In this document: positions 32,101 through 43,296 of the stretch, in pieces
How positions within the stretch are numbered: position 1 is the first letter of the stretch
How the letters are laid out: each line of letters starts with the position of its first letter
Assembly: GCA_018398585.1 (NCBI GenBank)
Contig: JAGTTD010000015.1
Location: 28,973,478 to 29,037,477, forward strand
DNA: 64,000 bases
From: Simmondsia chinensis
Taxonomy: Eukaryota; Streptophyta; Magnoliopsida; Caryophyllales; Simmondsiaceae
Direction: 5' to 3'
Program-made: the position numbers and the translations under genes
Notes under the pieces: generated by a model
Database searches by the model: none
Told to the model about the DNA's origin: nothing
Seen by the model: only the letters and a program-made list of their open reading frames with translations

Positions 32101-32362
32101 ATTGGAGTTGTACGAAAGAAAATATTAATATATATGCCTAGAGGCTAACGCCACATAATGCAAATTAGTTTCAGGATAGAACCTTAGTTGAGCCTTTAAG
32201 TGAACCTCATGTATGCGAACTCTGTGAATCGAGCTTAAACACTGAGAAGAAACAAATATCTAAAGGGCTTTGAAATACTTCATTTTCTGATGGGGTTTAA
32301 GGAACCTCTATACAAACAAATCACTGACAGTTCACAATTTGCTAATGAATTTGCTCCCTTCA

Positions 32363-32584
32363 CTATGGGCTTGTCGGGTATCGTTTTTTCTTTATAGTTT
32401 TTGGTGTTTTAAAAACGAAAAACCATATTCTAAAACCGATTTTTCTTGTTTTTAGTTTTTCTCAAGTTTGAGTGAAAATCGAAAACAGAAAACCAAAAAC
32501 AAAGAAAAATTGTTTCAAAACCCAAATTTTAGTTTTTTAAATACCAATAACTGCAAAAAGAAAACAATATCAAAAGACCCTACA
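32363..32584. mobile_element. Foldback MITE, 220-bp 'TGTTTGGTATCGTTTTCTG' family
   Basis: The left arm 'gggcttgtcgggtatcgttt' and right arm 'aaaacaatatcaaaagaccc' are inverted, with an inner inverted pair around 'tttttctcaagtttgagtga'. It lies just 3' of the kinase stop codon, so it may overlap the 3' UTR. Confidence 0.6.
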
Positions 32585-32605
32585 AGGAGGGAAAATGGGA
32601 AAGAA

Positions 32606-35600
32606 TCATGGGCCGCGAACCGGGAGTATACAGAAGCAGCTTTGGGCCTGATCGTCGGGGATCATGCCACCCCCCTTGCTGGTGTCGACCGCTTCGAGTA
32701 ACCTCACCACCTCGTCCATGTCAGGCCGCTTATCGGGGTTCGCATCCCAACATTTTCGCATTATGCTTGCCAAGGAGTTCGGGCAACATCTCGGCATTTC
32801 CGGGCGCAAGTTCTGTCATCATCAGAGAAAGAAGTATAACTAGTTCTTAACATTCGATGGACTACTCATGTTTGAAATTGGTAATTACTCGTACATGTTT
32901 GTTTTGGGGGCTATCAGTGCAAACAAACTCTATAGACTTAACAAGTCGAGTAGAACATGGGTGCTCGCCTTGTTAATTTTTGCAAACAATTTGATAGAGC
33001 TCATTCACAACTCATTAACTGTGTTATTACCTTAGTAATGGACAAATGTTGGCTTAATAATAGCTCGAACAGCTATGTTTGATACCAACAGACTCAATAG
33101 TGAGCTCGGCTTGAGAGCTCAACTCGACTTGATTAGATTCACGTGCCGGGTCTTATTGAGGCTTATTGAGCTTGAACAATGTGATACTCAGCTCGACTTG
33201 ACTCAATTAGAGTTTCCATGGAATAAAGATGAGCTTCTAGACAACACAAGATTGGATGTAGAGTGGGACTGTCTTTGGTATTGGTTCAGTCGATGAGGCT
33301 ACTCCACTGTCGTCTAGAGGTCACAGGTTCAAGTCTCCCAAACTCTCTCTTTCCAAAACAAACGCGGATAAAAGCTGCATAAATCTGGCCCTCTGTCGAC
33401 CCCACTTTAGTGGGAGCCTTTTACACGGCTTTCTTTTCATTAGAATTAAATTGACTTTGAGTAGTCTAATTTCAAGCAACAAATGCAACAGCATCTCGTG
33501 TTACGTTGTGCTTCCAATTTACGTCTTGGTTAAAAGACAAAGGTATGTGGTAATAGCAAAGGGCCTCAGCCTCCCTCTTGCTTCGACCCAGCAGAGTCCC
33601 TTTTGATGGAAATCGGGATTTCAAGGCGCCTCTATATACAAAGATATAAGAGGCACTCGGTGATAGCTTTATCCTCATAATTCAGTAGATTACTTTCTCC
33701 TTTGCCCGTGGTTTTCCCCTCAATTGAGGATTTTCCAAGGAAATCTGTGTGTCGTTTTCACTCTTTCTTCTAAATTTCTTTGAGATCATCACTTTCTCAT
33801 CTAAATGAAATCTAATTCTAGGGTATTTTACCCTAACACCTCAGAATAGGCTCTAGAACCAAATGATGGTCATTACGCAACTAATGGCCATCGCGTAAAG
33901 GAATCAGCCAAGCCCTTACGCTACAACTGCCTCCGTGACAACCCTGATCCAATACATAATGTCCATGACACCCAAGTTTTGCAACTCGACGACAGTGATC
34001 AAGATCACAACTGCAATCAAGAAAACAGGCTAGAGCTTATCGAAAGATTTTAGGGGTTTAACGCAAGTTTGATGGGTGAACCCCCATTTTCGGTAACCAA
34101 AATCGCCTTATATTATAATATTAGCAAATATGTAGGTCCTTTATATTATATGTGTATATACATGTTTATAATTTATCATAAGCATATTGCTATTTCTTCA
34201 ATTATGAATGGAAATATGTTGTAAAAACAGACTAATAATATAACTAATTTTCAAAATGTGTCCTTAACAAAATTGGGGGTCACCACCAACCAATTCCGTT
34301 GCTTGGGGGCTTGACCGGCCCTGATGCAGGCACGACTACTAACCTGACGAACAACAGCAGACGAAACATCGGCAAAACTGAGGTCAGCATAAGGCATATC
34401 ACAGCAGTAGATTTCCCATAAGCATATTCCAAAACTGTAGACATCGCACTTCCTATTGTAAGGTTTACCATCAAGAACCTGCAAGAAAATCTCATTTCAA
34501 GTTCGGTTTTGTGATGAAACTGACAATCGGAACATCAAACCACAAGCAACAACAACAGCAACAACAACAAATCCAGTGCCTCTAAGGGCTCCCGCCTAAG
34601 CAGGGTCTGGATCAAACCACAAGCAACGAACTTCAAATATTTTACGCGTTTTTCTTCGTTTACAACTTAATCTAGTTTGTGACCAAGGAAATGCCTGAGC
34701 ATTTCTCCTAATGTTAAGGGCTTGTTTGTATCGTTTTCTGTTTGTAATTTTTTATTATTTAGAAACTAAAAACTATACCTTAGAAAGGACTATTTCTGAG
34801 TATTGCTTTTCTAGTTTTAGTTTTTTCATAGTTTAAGTGAAAATTGAAAACAAAAGAAACCAAAAACCGAAAACACCCGTTTTCAAACCCAGTTTTCAGT
34901 TTCTCAAAAATCAGAAACTGTAGACAGAGAACAATACCAAACATGCCCTAAGTTACCAAGACTCTGGTATAAGAGTCAGACTTGTGCCCAAGTGCCACAC
35001 TTGACTCTTTTTCTATGATTTTGAATTTTTTTTTTTTTTTTTTTGGGGTCTTATTTGAAGTGTTCAAGTATCATACTGACATCCAAGTCTTTTAATTCAA
35101 TACGGGTACTATTAGGAGCAAATGCAGAGTCGAAGTAACTAAGAACTCTATATAACCTTGAAAATGTTACGGTTGAAGTAGTACTAGTTTTCCAACTTTA
35201 GTTGAAACAGAGGCTCCATTTGCTTTGACGAACAACCTTTTCCGTCTCATTTCTATTATTTCTTTACATAAACAACAACATATATGAAAAATGCTTTTCC
35301 TCCATTGAGGGAAAATCGATTACCCCTCAACGAAAGGGAGAAACATTTTCATTCATGGAGGAGAAACATTTTCCACAGTAATCTCAAGTCATGTATTTCA
35401 CTTAAACCTCAACTTAGGGAAGCATGAACTCCATACAAATTTATAAAATGAAACCATTTGCTTTAACTAGAAAAACAAAAAAAATTAAGAAAAGAACATA
35501 TTTAATTGAAAGCATTTTATGAAGAAAAATTTTCAATAAGGCAAATGTTCTCCTTTGAACCAAATAGAGCCCAAAATTTTAAATAATTCTTGGAAGTCCA

Positions 35601-38600
35601 TTCAAAGATTGCTTAGAATCAACTTGGTCAAGTATGAACCTCATACAAATTTATAAAACGGAACATTTTCTTCAGCTATAAAGACAAAACTTTTTAAGAA
35701 AAGATTATATTTGAATGAAAATATTTTATGAAGATAAATTTTCTAAGAAAAATATTTTTCTTTGAACCAAATAGAGCCTAACATTCTAAAAAATTCATGG
35801 AAATCCTTCAATAGATTGTGAAGAATACCTCTGGGGCCATGTACCCAAGAGTACCAGTTTCACCAGTCATGTCATTCGGGTTCTGAGCTTCAACTCGAGC
35901 AACGCCAAAATCCGCAATTTTTAGAGTCCTATTGGTTTCAAGTAACATGTTCTCGGTCTTGACATCGCGATGAACAATCTTCTTCGAATGAAGATAACTC
36001 AGACTGCACTCGTAAAAACGAAGAAAAACACTCGATTTACAGAAGTCCACAACATCATAAACAATATTGTTAATGTATAAAATGATTCATGGGCTTCCAT
36101 TCGTCAGGTTGAGATTCCTTGACATAGTATCTGAACCTTGTAGACTAGGAGTTCTTGACTAACGGGTACGACTCCCAACAACCCCCACTTTTAGGCTCCG
36201 TTTGTTTAGAAGGAAAAGTAGATTCTAGGAATTGATTTTCTTTTGGAAAAGGTTTTCCAAGAAAAATTAAGATTTGATTGATGTTTTCATTTGTTTGTTT
36301 CAAAGGAAAACTTGGTTCCGTATTGATGTTTTCTTGTATGGTCTAAAAGAAACATTTTTCACCAATCATCTTTTATTTGATTATACAGGACAATAGAAGT
36401 ATCAATATGACATATATGAAAAATAATATAAAATTTTAACTGTAAAAGCTATACAAAATAAGAAAATTATCTCTTAGATATTCTAAAATTTGAACATTTA
36501 TTTTATATATAATATGAGGTACTCTAAGATATAAAATTTTATCACCTAGGTATATTTTATGTCAGGATTTGGGAAATTTTCGTTAAAATTTGTCTAATTT
36601 CTATCAAAACTGATGTGATATATACTACGACTATATATTAGCATTTTCCGACAAAAGAAATCACTACATTATGAGAGGGATGCATATGTATTGTCGAACT
36701 TATATTCCACGTCAATAATTTTCATTGAGAATCTGGCAACTTTTGATGAAAAATGCCTAATGGCAACTTTTGATGAAAAATGCCTAATTCATAATTTTCG
36801 TATCGGTTCAATTCATATCTGCATGCTTATTACCGAGAAGGTTATTGTGCCGCTTGGAATCATAACTTCCTTAATTTTATAAAGGAAAACATTTTCCCTC
36901 AATTGGAGGAAAACCTTTTCCATTTGGAAAATCTTTTCCGTCAAAACTTGTGCGCCAAACAACGGAAAAGATGAAAACTACTTCCTAGATTCCAATTTTC
37001 CGTCAAAACAAATGGAGCCTTAATATTAACATGATTTAAGCAACCTAAATGAAATGGGCATGTGAACTATCCATGCTTCACGACCATTGGGCATTCACGT
37101 GACAAGCATGCTAAAGTATAAAATCATTCCTAGACCTTCGACTTTCAACTTAAACTTTCACGAAAGTTGGTTCATTGACATGGTATCGAAACCTTGTTGA
37201 TCAAAAGGCATGAGTGCAAGTCCCACAGCCTCCACGAGATATAAGGCGGACCTGTGCACTATCCATGCTTCAAGGCCAATGAGGATCCGCATGAAACGGC
37301 ATATTATAGTATAAAATTATTTAGAGGCTTTCACCGTAGCTTAAACTTTTGGGAAAGTTGGCTCCTCTATATTAGAGTCTTGTTGACTAAGAAGTCATGA
37401 GTTCGAATCCCAACAACCGCCACTTTCAATATTAACATAATTTAAGTACAGGATATGAGCTGGGCCTATGCACTATCTACGCTTCAAGACTAATGACCAT
37501 TTGCATGAGGGGGCATATTAGAGTATAAAAACCGTTCATAAGCCTTCACCTATCATCTTAAACTGTTAAAAAAATTAGTTCCTGTAAAGATATAATCGAG
37601 TCTTGAAGCTAAACTCACCCTCTAGCCAGATCCAAAGCAAGTTGAATCACCACTTTTATTGCAAGTTTCTTTCTCCTGTTCCTAATTAGAAAATGCTTCA
37701 ATGTTCCGCCTGGAAGGTACTCAACGACAACACAACATGCTCGAGGAGGATGAGAATCTTGAGCACCACTCGAAGAGCTTTTCGTAGGAATCTTGAGATT
37801 CGAAGTCCCCATCGAAGCCCCAATAAACTATAAGAGGAAGAAAATAACAGGTCTGAGTCAAACGTACATAATCTAAAAAAATTTGTTAGGACCGCCCACA
37901 AACGCTGAAGCCTAAATCAAAATGACAAACACAAATAAACGGACGGGGGAAAAATAAGAATACTAGAATTTACGAGATTTGACTGCCAGTCTATGTCCAC
38001 GGAGGGGGAGCAACGAATATTCACTATATAACCGAGGTACATAGCAGTATTTCGCTCACACTCTAACTCTCACTTTTTTTTTCCCCATTTCCTTGCTTTC
38101 CCCTTCCACACCATAGCACAAAACGACCCTACTTACAGGCCTCTACAACCATAACACGTAGGAGCCTAAGAGTCACCATCAACTCATCAAGGCCCGCAAT
38201 ATCTCTAGCCATAAATTTGGCTGTTAAGGAGACCATCAATCTAGAAACCTAACATATTATACACAAATAGAAACTCGAGCACGCAAAAAGCGCAATTTTG
38301 CAGAGTAATGCAAACAATGATATGCATATTTTTGCACACCATTATCATGATTGACTAGAACGAGGTTCAAAAGCGAGAAATGATGAAGAATTGAAGTGTA
38401 AAATCATACAACTAAGTTAATTACCTTAGTGACATTGGGATGGTCAAGCTTATGCCAAACAGCAACCTCTTGACGAAACGAGGCCCGAAGAGCAGCCGTT
38501 TCAGCAACTGTGGCCATACCATCCTCCCCCCAATCTAAAATTTTCACTATAATAATCCAAGCGAAAAAAGGGCATGTAAGTAATACCCATTAAACTTGAA

Positions 38601-39388
38601 GCACGATGATGAAATATATCGCTAAGTCCGTACAGATTCAAGTAACTCTAGCACCGTTGTTTCGGGGGTCGAATCAAATTGCAGTAAGCAATCATAGACA
38701 TTAGCCAATGGATTATAAACATGTATGAATATAAATATAAAAGACTCGTTTATTAGCTAGCATTGTAGTACAAAATGGATTATTCGAGATGCTATTAATA
38801 TGGTGTGTGCACCTCGATTACCAAAATGGACCCATCGATCAAACTTGCCTTGGGCCCCTACAATCTCGAGGTTGGGCCTAGTGGGATTGAGGTGGGATAT
38901 CTGCAACTAGCCTTCGCAAACAAACAATTACGTAAATCTAACAGTAAACCGAACAACGCATACATTCTGATTATATCACACTATCATGGATTGATCAAAG
39001 ACGATTAAAGAAGAAACTACGTTTTTTCGTTACCTGCAACATCTTGTCCATCATAAACACTTTTATACACAGACCCGTATGTCCCATGGGCGATAACACT
39101 CCTTATATCGAGCTTTCCCAAGTCGATTTCCCATTCTTCCTTCTTGACATTAGCCTCTCTCTCGCGAGACCAAACCCGACTCAAATGTTTCTCCAATTGA
39201 ACATCCCAGCTCTTGAAATCGATCTTATCAGCTCTAAAGTACATGTTTTTTGCACTTACACTTCCCACAAGGTTCCCTTCTGAGAGGGATCCTCTGGGAC
39301 TGGGCTTGGATATGGAATTATTCAAAGCATTCTCAGAATTTTCTCCGGTCGCGACGGACCCGTCGCCTTCAGCATTATTTGAATCCAT
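32606..39388 (-). CDS. CBC1/2-like: Raf-like MAPKKK-family protein kinase, CBC1/CBC2-like, complete
   Basis: Six minus-strand exons join in frame: 39388-39034, 38546-38425, 37827-37619, 36003-35829, 34478-34344 and 32812-32606, all GT-AG, encoding 400 residues. The N-terminus (1-85) is Ser/Asn-rich. The kinase domain has HGTYGSVY (101-108), VAVK with Lys120, HRDVKTEN with Asp242, DFG at 260-262, GTLGYMAPE to residue 287, CDVYSFGICLWEIY, and RKCWDANPDKRPDMDEV. It ends near FCILPVRGP. These match the plant Raf-like group whose Arabidopsis members CBC1 and CBC2 act in guard-cell responses to light and CO2; function here is inferred from similarity. The first glycine of the P-loop is His, where relatives usually have Arg. 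Introns contain SINE, MITE and LTR fragments. All catalytic residues are present. Confidence 0.95.
33285..33440 (+). mobile_element. tRNA-derived SINE in kinase intron 5
   Basis: 'tcagtcgatgaggctactcc' leads to the B-box-like 'ggtcacaggttcaagtctcc'. The 3' part 'gataaaagctgcataaatct', 'gtcgaccccactttagtggg' and 'agcctt' resembles the conserved 3' domain of angiosperm tRNA-SINEs. It has a different head from the 5S elements but a comparable 3' end. Confidence 0.6.
33499..33838 (+). mobile_element. Possible degenerate LTR in kinase intron 5
   Basis: The segment begins 'tgttacgttgtgc' and ends 'ttttaccctaaca'. It has a TATA-like 'ctatatacaaagat' in the middle and is 340 bp long, close to the LTR at 27992-28334. 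'aggctctagaacc' follows where a primer-binding site would be. No target duplication was found, so this is tentative. Confidence 0.33.
34551..34610 (-). mobile_element. 5'-truncated SINE with perfect 17-bp target duplication in kinase intron 4
   Basis: 'atcaaaccacaagcaac' occurs at 34534-34550 and 34611-34627. Between them are only about 60 bp of the SINE 3' end ('ccagaccctgcttaggcg', 'ggagcccttagaggcactgg' and (TTG)n on the minus strand). This is a severely truncated retroposition event. Confidence 0.92.
34715..34951. mobile_element. Foldback MITE, 220-bp family, in kinase intron 4
   Basis: The left end 'taagggcttgtttgtatcgt' and the right end, read inverted, 'ttagggcatgtttggtattg' pair over about 60 nt. 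'tttctgtttgtaattttt' and 'aaaatcagaaactgtagaca' are inner inverted segments. This is the cleanest copy of the family. Others: 32363-32584, 39741-39963, 44690-44882, 47790-48035 and 55336-55551. Confidence 0.8.
35205..35785. mobile_element. AGGCTCCATTTG-type MITE with partial tandem copy
   Basis: 'aggctccatttgctttgacg' at 35212 and 'ctttgaaccaaatagagccc' at 35553 are inverted ends. A second right half (35630-35783) repeats 'atacaaatttataaaacgga' and ends 'ttgaaccaaatagagcct'. The duplicated right half suggests unequal exchange or nested insertion. Confidence 0.65.
36192..37023. mobile_element. TIR element, AGGCTCCRTTTG family, about 830 bp, in kinase intron 3
   Basis: The ends are 'taggctccgtttgtttagaa' and 'gtcaaaacaaatggagcctt', with subterminal 'ggaaaaggttttccaagaaa' against 'ggaggaaaaccttttccatt'. 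The centre contains a 'CTTAGATATTCTAAAATTTG' repeat copy, as in 24526-25597, so the two are true relatives. Confidence 0.72.
37024..37590 (+). repeat. Tandem copies of the B-box-type dispersed repeat, kinase intron 3
   Basis: Three or more units follow one another, each with 'cttgttgac(t/c)aa.a(g)gtcat/catgagtt/gcaa', 'cccacag/acaaccgccact', 'atgcttca(c/a)g' and 'cattcacgtga'-like text. They share order with the family at 1685-2100. The array reaches to within about 30 bp of the exon 3 donor at 37618. Confidence 0.55.
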
Positions 39389-39454
39389 GATTTTATTTGT
39401 GAAAATACAAGGAAATAGGAAAAGGACACCAAGCACAACTCAGATTTCTAGATC
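39389..39454 (-). other. 5'-UTR part of kinase exon carrying the start codon
   Basis: On the minus strand 'ttttcttgcag|gatctagaa' gives a good acceptor 66 nt upstream of the ATG. This points to an intron in the 5' UTR. Confidence 0.5.
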
Positions 39455-39504
39455 CTGCAAGAAAATTGAAATGAGAAATGGTAAGTTTTCTGTTAAGGAC
39501 TTCA

Positions 39505-39558
39505 ACAACAACAACAATATACCCAGTGTCTCAAAAGCTTCCGCATAAGCAGGGTAAG
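39505..39558 (-). mobile_element. Truncated SINE 3' end
   Basis: 'caacaacaacaacaatatac' followed by 'ccagtgtctcaaaagcttcc' and 'gcataagcaggg' is the 3' end only of the shared SINE body, inside the inferred 5'-UTR intron of the kinase gene. Confidence 0.75.
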
Positions 39559-39574
39559 AGAGAAGATATCAACA

Positions 39575-40700
39575 TATTAGCCTAATACCGGGATACTCCA
39601 TCAACGTCAAGTGGTTCTAGGATGCACTTTGCTTATATATAGACCTCACATATGCCAACTATGTGGATCAAGCACTAGCAAAACTTCACATTTTCCCACC
39701 ATAAAATAAGGTGAATTACCAACAAGTCATTGTAACTAAGGCCTTGTGTGGTGTCGTTTTCTGTTTGCGCTTTTAGTTTTTAATAAACTAAAAGACAGCT
39801 TTGAAAACTGTTTTTCCGGAGGTTTTTTTTTTTTTTTTTTTTTGAATTTTCCCTCAAACTACAAAGAAATTGAAAACAACAATCCAAAAATCAGAAGATT
39901 CATTTCCAATATACGGTTTTAGTTCCTAAAACATCAAAAATTACAAGAGATCCAAAATTTCCAAACAAAATGAGGAAAGATTAAATACATCAAAGTCAAG
40001 ATAGAGAATAGGTTAACACAAGCCTAGTGGATTACTCCACCTAATGTCAAGTATAAGCGACAAAACCTCACTTGGGGTCGTATATAGACCTCAGATATGC
40101 TAAGTTTATGAATCGGACCTAAGCCCGGTGAAATTTCTCATTCTCTGCCACAAAATAAGGTGGATCACCAACAAATCATTGTAACTATAGACCAAAAAAA
40201 ACATACTTCCTAATCAACAAGAGATTCAAATCGTTCATGTTTCCAAATAAATTGCATAAAAACTAAGTACTTTGAAATTGTGAGAGAGAACAAATTAACA
40301 TGAGCCTAGATACATCGAATTTGTGAGAGAGAACAGATCTAACAAGAGGCTAGTGGACTACTCCATGTAATGTCAACCGTATGCTATGGGACTCGGTTGA
40401 GCGTATATATAAATCTCACATATGCCAACTTCATGGATCGAACCTAAGGCTGGTGAAAATTCGCATTCCCCACCATAAAGGTAAAACATATTTCCTAACC
40501 AACAAGAGATTCAAATTATTCATATTTCCCAATAAATTACTCCACCTAACGTCAACTCTACGCGATGGAATCTCACTCATAATTATATATAAACCTCATA
40601 CATACCAACATCATGGATCTAATCTAAAGCCAGAGAAGTTTCACATTTCCCAACATAAAATAAGGCGGATCGCCAACAAATCATTGTAACCAAGAACAAA
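39575..40700. repeat. Cluster of dispersed repeats upstream of the kinase gene
   Basis: At least four copies of the 'ACTCCACCTAATGTCAA' repeat (39590, 40030, 40350, 40540) alternate with 'accaacaa(a/g)tcattgtaac' and 'cacatttcccaatcaacaa' segments, suggesting local tandem amplification of a unit of about 200-300 bp. A 220-bp foldback MITE copy lies at 39741-39963. No gene is present. Confidence 0.55.
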
Positions 40701-41015
40701 AAAAAAAAACACATTTCCCAATCAACAATAGATTCAAATCATTCATATTTCCAATAAATTGAGCAAAATTAAACAAACCAAAGGAATTCAAGTTAACAAA
40801 AATCAACAAAACCCACCAAAACCCAGAAGCTAAATTTGAATAATCACAAGCCCATCTTCGTCAAACAACAAAAATATCAAGGAAATCTGAGAAAGTGTTT
40901 TGCCCACCTCCATACACTCCAAACCCATAAAAATTACACCCCCATAACAAATAATTTCCCAAAAAAATCCCAAAAAAAGAAAATTAAATCTTGGTAAGAG
41001 AGGAGAGAGAAAGAC

Positions 41016-41125
41016 CTTAGAGGAGGAAGAAGAAGAAGAAGAACAACCAAGTTTATTGAGAGAGAAAACAAAAGACCGCAAAATAAGCTCTCTCCATTGG
41101 CTTCTTCTGTGGATGAAAAATAACA
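41016..41125 (-). other. Likely non-coding first exon of the kinase gene
   Basis: The minus strand holds a CT-rich leader ('cttcttcttcttcttcctcc', 'gttttctctctcaataaac') ending 'tctaag|gtctttctc', a usable donor. It lies 1.6 kb upstream of the acceptor at 39454. Pyrimidine-rich leaders are common in plant 5' UTRs. Inference only; transcripts are needed. Confidence 0.35.
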
Positions 41126-41149
41126 AAAAAAAAAAAAAAAAAAAAAAAA
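41125..41149 (+). repeat. Poly-A tract, about 25 nt
   Basis: The homopolymer lies just upstream (in minus orientation) of the inferred first kinase exon, where it would be a poly-T promoter tract on the transcribed strand. Confidence 0.9.
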
Positions 41150-41283
41150 CCTAACTTTACTAAGAGATTCGAGAAATTGTGGCTCAATTTTTTTGTAACT
41201 TTTTCAAAATTCCCGCAAATTTGTGATGGGCTAAGATCCGGTATATTTGTTTTTAATTATTCGTGTTTTGTATATGTATATGC

Positions 41284-41435
41284 AATAACAATAACAACAG
41301 TTTCGATGCTATAAGAGCTTCCGCCTGAGCAGGGTATGGAGAGTTGATGCACGCAGTTTATGGCGTTACCATGAAAAGGGACTGTTTTAGAGGACTCTCA
41401 ATCTGAAAAACGTGTCATTATGTCACCATATATAT
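41284..41435 (-). mobile_element. Diverged SINE, non-5S head
   Basis: The minus strand has 'tgacataatgacacgttttt', 'cagattgagagtcctctaaa', 'accctgctcaggcggaagct' and a short (TTG)n tail. It resembles the alternative-head group at lower similarity. Confidence 0.65.
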
Positions 41436-41540
41436 GTGTATATATATTTATATTATATTTCTTATATATTAATTAAAAGTTTCCTTTATAAAAATTTTTG
41501 CTTTTACATTTTTTAAATTTTAAGTTATCATTTCATATCA

Positions 41541-41643
41541 ACAACAACAACAACAATCCAGTGTCTGTAAAGGCTCCCGCAAAAGCAGGGTCTGAGGGGT
41601 AGATGTACACAGTCTTCCCCTTTAGGGGGCTACCCTGAAATTA
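41541..41643 (-). mobile_element. 5'-truncated SINE with perfect 16-bp target duplication
   Basis: 'ttatcatttcatatca' flanks it at 41525-41540 and 41644-41659. Only the 3' half is present ('cagggtagccccctaaaggg', 'agactgtgtacatctacccc', 'cctgcttttgcgggagcc'), with a (TTG)n tail. Confidence 0.9.
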
Positions 41644-41659
41644 TTATCATTTCATATCA

Positions 41660-42470
41660 TCTTTTTTAAACTTTAACTTTCTATCGATATTTATATTTAT
41701 ATCTATATTATTAAGATAATTAATTTAGGACGAAATTATTATCTCTATTTTCTTAACTAAATAATACATAAATCACTATCTAAACAAATTTATTTTAGTA
41801 ATATAATTTATCAATTATAATATATAAAATATTAATATATTAAATATTTATATAATTTAAGTGGGAGTATGGAGAGATGTACGAATAAGTGTACGAAAAA
41901 GGATAAATGTTGGCGTTAGGCGCAGCGCATGCTTTTTCTTCTTCTTTTTTTGTCTTTGCAATTTGCGCCACAAAATTCGGACTAATTTATCAATTTCCGA
42001 ACTTTGAAAAAAAAAAAAAAAAATTAAGAATCTGATATATCAGCAAAAAATTTTCAAATAAAAAAAAAATTAAGAATCTGAAATACCAGCAAAAAATTAA
42101 ACATTTACCACCCAATTTATTCGGGATGGGTCATATGATACTCCATCTGAAGCCCAACCAGCCAAAATTCATTATCCGCATCTAAATTGAAATCTATTTA
42201 AAAAAATTATATTTTATTTTCAAATAATCACAAATAAATCAATTTTAAAAAATTCCAAATGAATTCGGATTGGATTACTATCAATATGTGTTACCTCCGT
42301 TTTGTTTTATATTCTTTTTACAACAGTAAAAAGAGGGGGGTGGGGGTGTTAAGAGAGCCTCCTATGAATAGCTCTACCTAACGGATCAGCACAAAAATGG
42401 CGCCTATATTCAAGACAAGCAACGAGGATCACTAAATCGAAGAAGGGATAAAAGACTTGGCCAACGAATT
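41660..42470. other. AT-rich intergenic DNA
   Basis: A tandem duplication of about 55 bp with 'attaagaatctgatatatca' and 'attaagaatctgaaatacca' lies at 42005-42110. The remainder has no supported feature. Confidence 0.4.
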
Positions 42471-42712
42471 AGAAGTTACATTTGCTTTTCTAAAACAGTG
42501 GTTGAATCTAATACTTTTTTGTATACTTTATCATCAAGATATCCCGAGTAATTTTCCAACCGGTTTTGTCCCATAATCTCAACGTGATCCTTGCCAGTTG
42601 GAAAAGGGTAATATATTAGGGAGGGTGAAATAAAACCCTGACCTGCCAAACCCCAAAGGGGTGAATAAAAATCCCACCTTTTGGTTTTGCTCAGATGATG
42701 ACAAATGAAGTG

Positions 42713-42955
42713 ATCAACAACAACAAATCCAGTGCCTGTAAGAGCTCCCATAAAAGCAGGGTCTAGGGGGTAGATGTACGCAGCCTTCCCTCTTCAGGGT
42801 TCAGGAAGGCTGTTTCCGATGACCCCCAATCTGAGAGGCCGCTCCGCAGCATAGAGCATTGGGTTTCATGTGGATTTTGGGACATTTCTCTTCTCTTTCA
42901 GACCTTACTTATGCGATAGCCCTCCAGCCATTGGGTCGGTTGTTGTTGTTGTGAT
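42713..42955. mobile_element. Two SINE pieces in inverted, tails-outward arrangement
   Basis: 42715-42840 is a minus-strand SINE ('caacaacaacaaatccagtg', 'aggggtagatgtacgcagcc', 'cccccaatctgagaggcc'). 42897-42952 is a plus-strand 3' end ('cagaccttacttatgcgata', 'cattgggtcggttgttgttg'). Their tails point away from each other around about 55 bp. Confidence 0.75.
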
Positions 42956-43056
42956 ACGATTTTAAAATTTTAGTTTTTCATTTATCGGAAGCTTAAAATT
43001 AACTTTTTAATTTTTTTTTTTCTTTTTTACAGCTAGTTTTCATTCAATTTAAAAAA

Positions 43057-43296
43057 AAAAAAAAACATATTCAGTGCCTCAAGGGCTCCCGCCTATGCAG
43101 GGCCTGGAAGGGACGGATGTACGCAACCTTTCCCTTTCAGGGTGTCAACCTGAAGAGATGCTGTTTCCTAATGCCCCCAACCTAAGGGTGAAGACTTCCC
43201 ACGAGGTCACCCATTCTGGTACTATTCTCACCCAAGCACGCTTAACTTCGAAGTTCTAATGAAATCCAATGACGGCGTATTAGTGCCCTCTTTGAT
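43057..43296 (-). mobile_element. 5S rRNA-derived SINE with target duplication
   Basis: Flanks 'attcaatttaaaa' (from 43042) and 'attcaatttgaaa' (from 43297) form a 13-14 bp duplication with one change. The minus strand has the 5S head ('gaagttaagcgtgcttgggt', 'gaatagtaccagaatgggtg', 'acctcgtgggaagtcttcac') and the shared 3' half, ending 'cactgaatatgt'. Confidence 0.88.

Noticed and set aside
32608..32850. Plus-strand ORF of 80 codons over the last kinase exon
   Set aside because: It is the antisense shadow of kinase exon 6, whose protein reads NLRPEMPRCC...RGP on the other strand.
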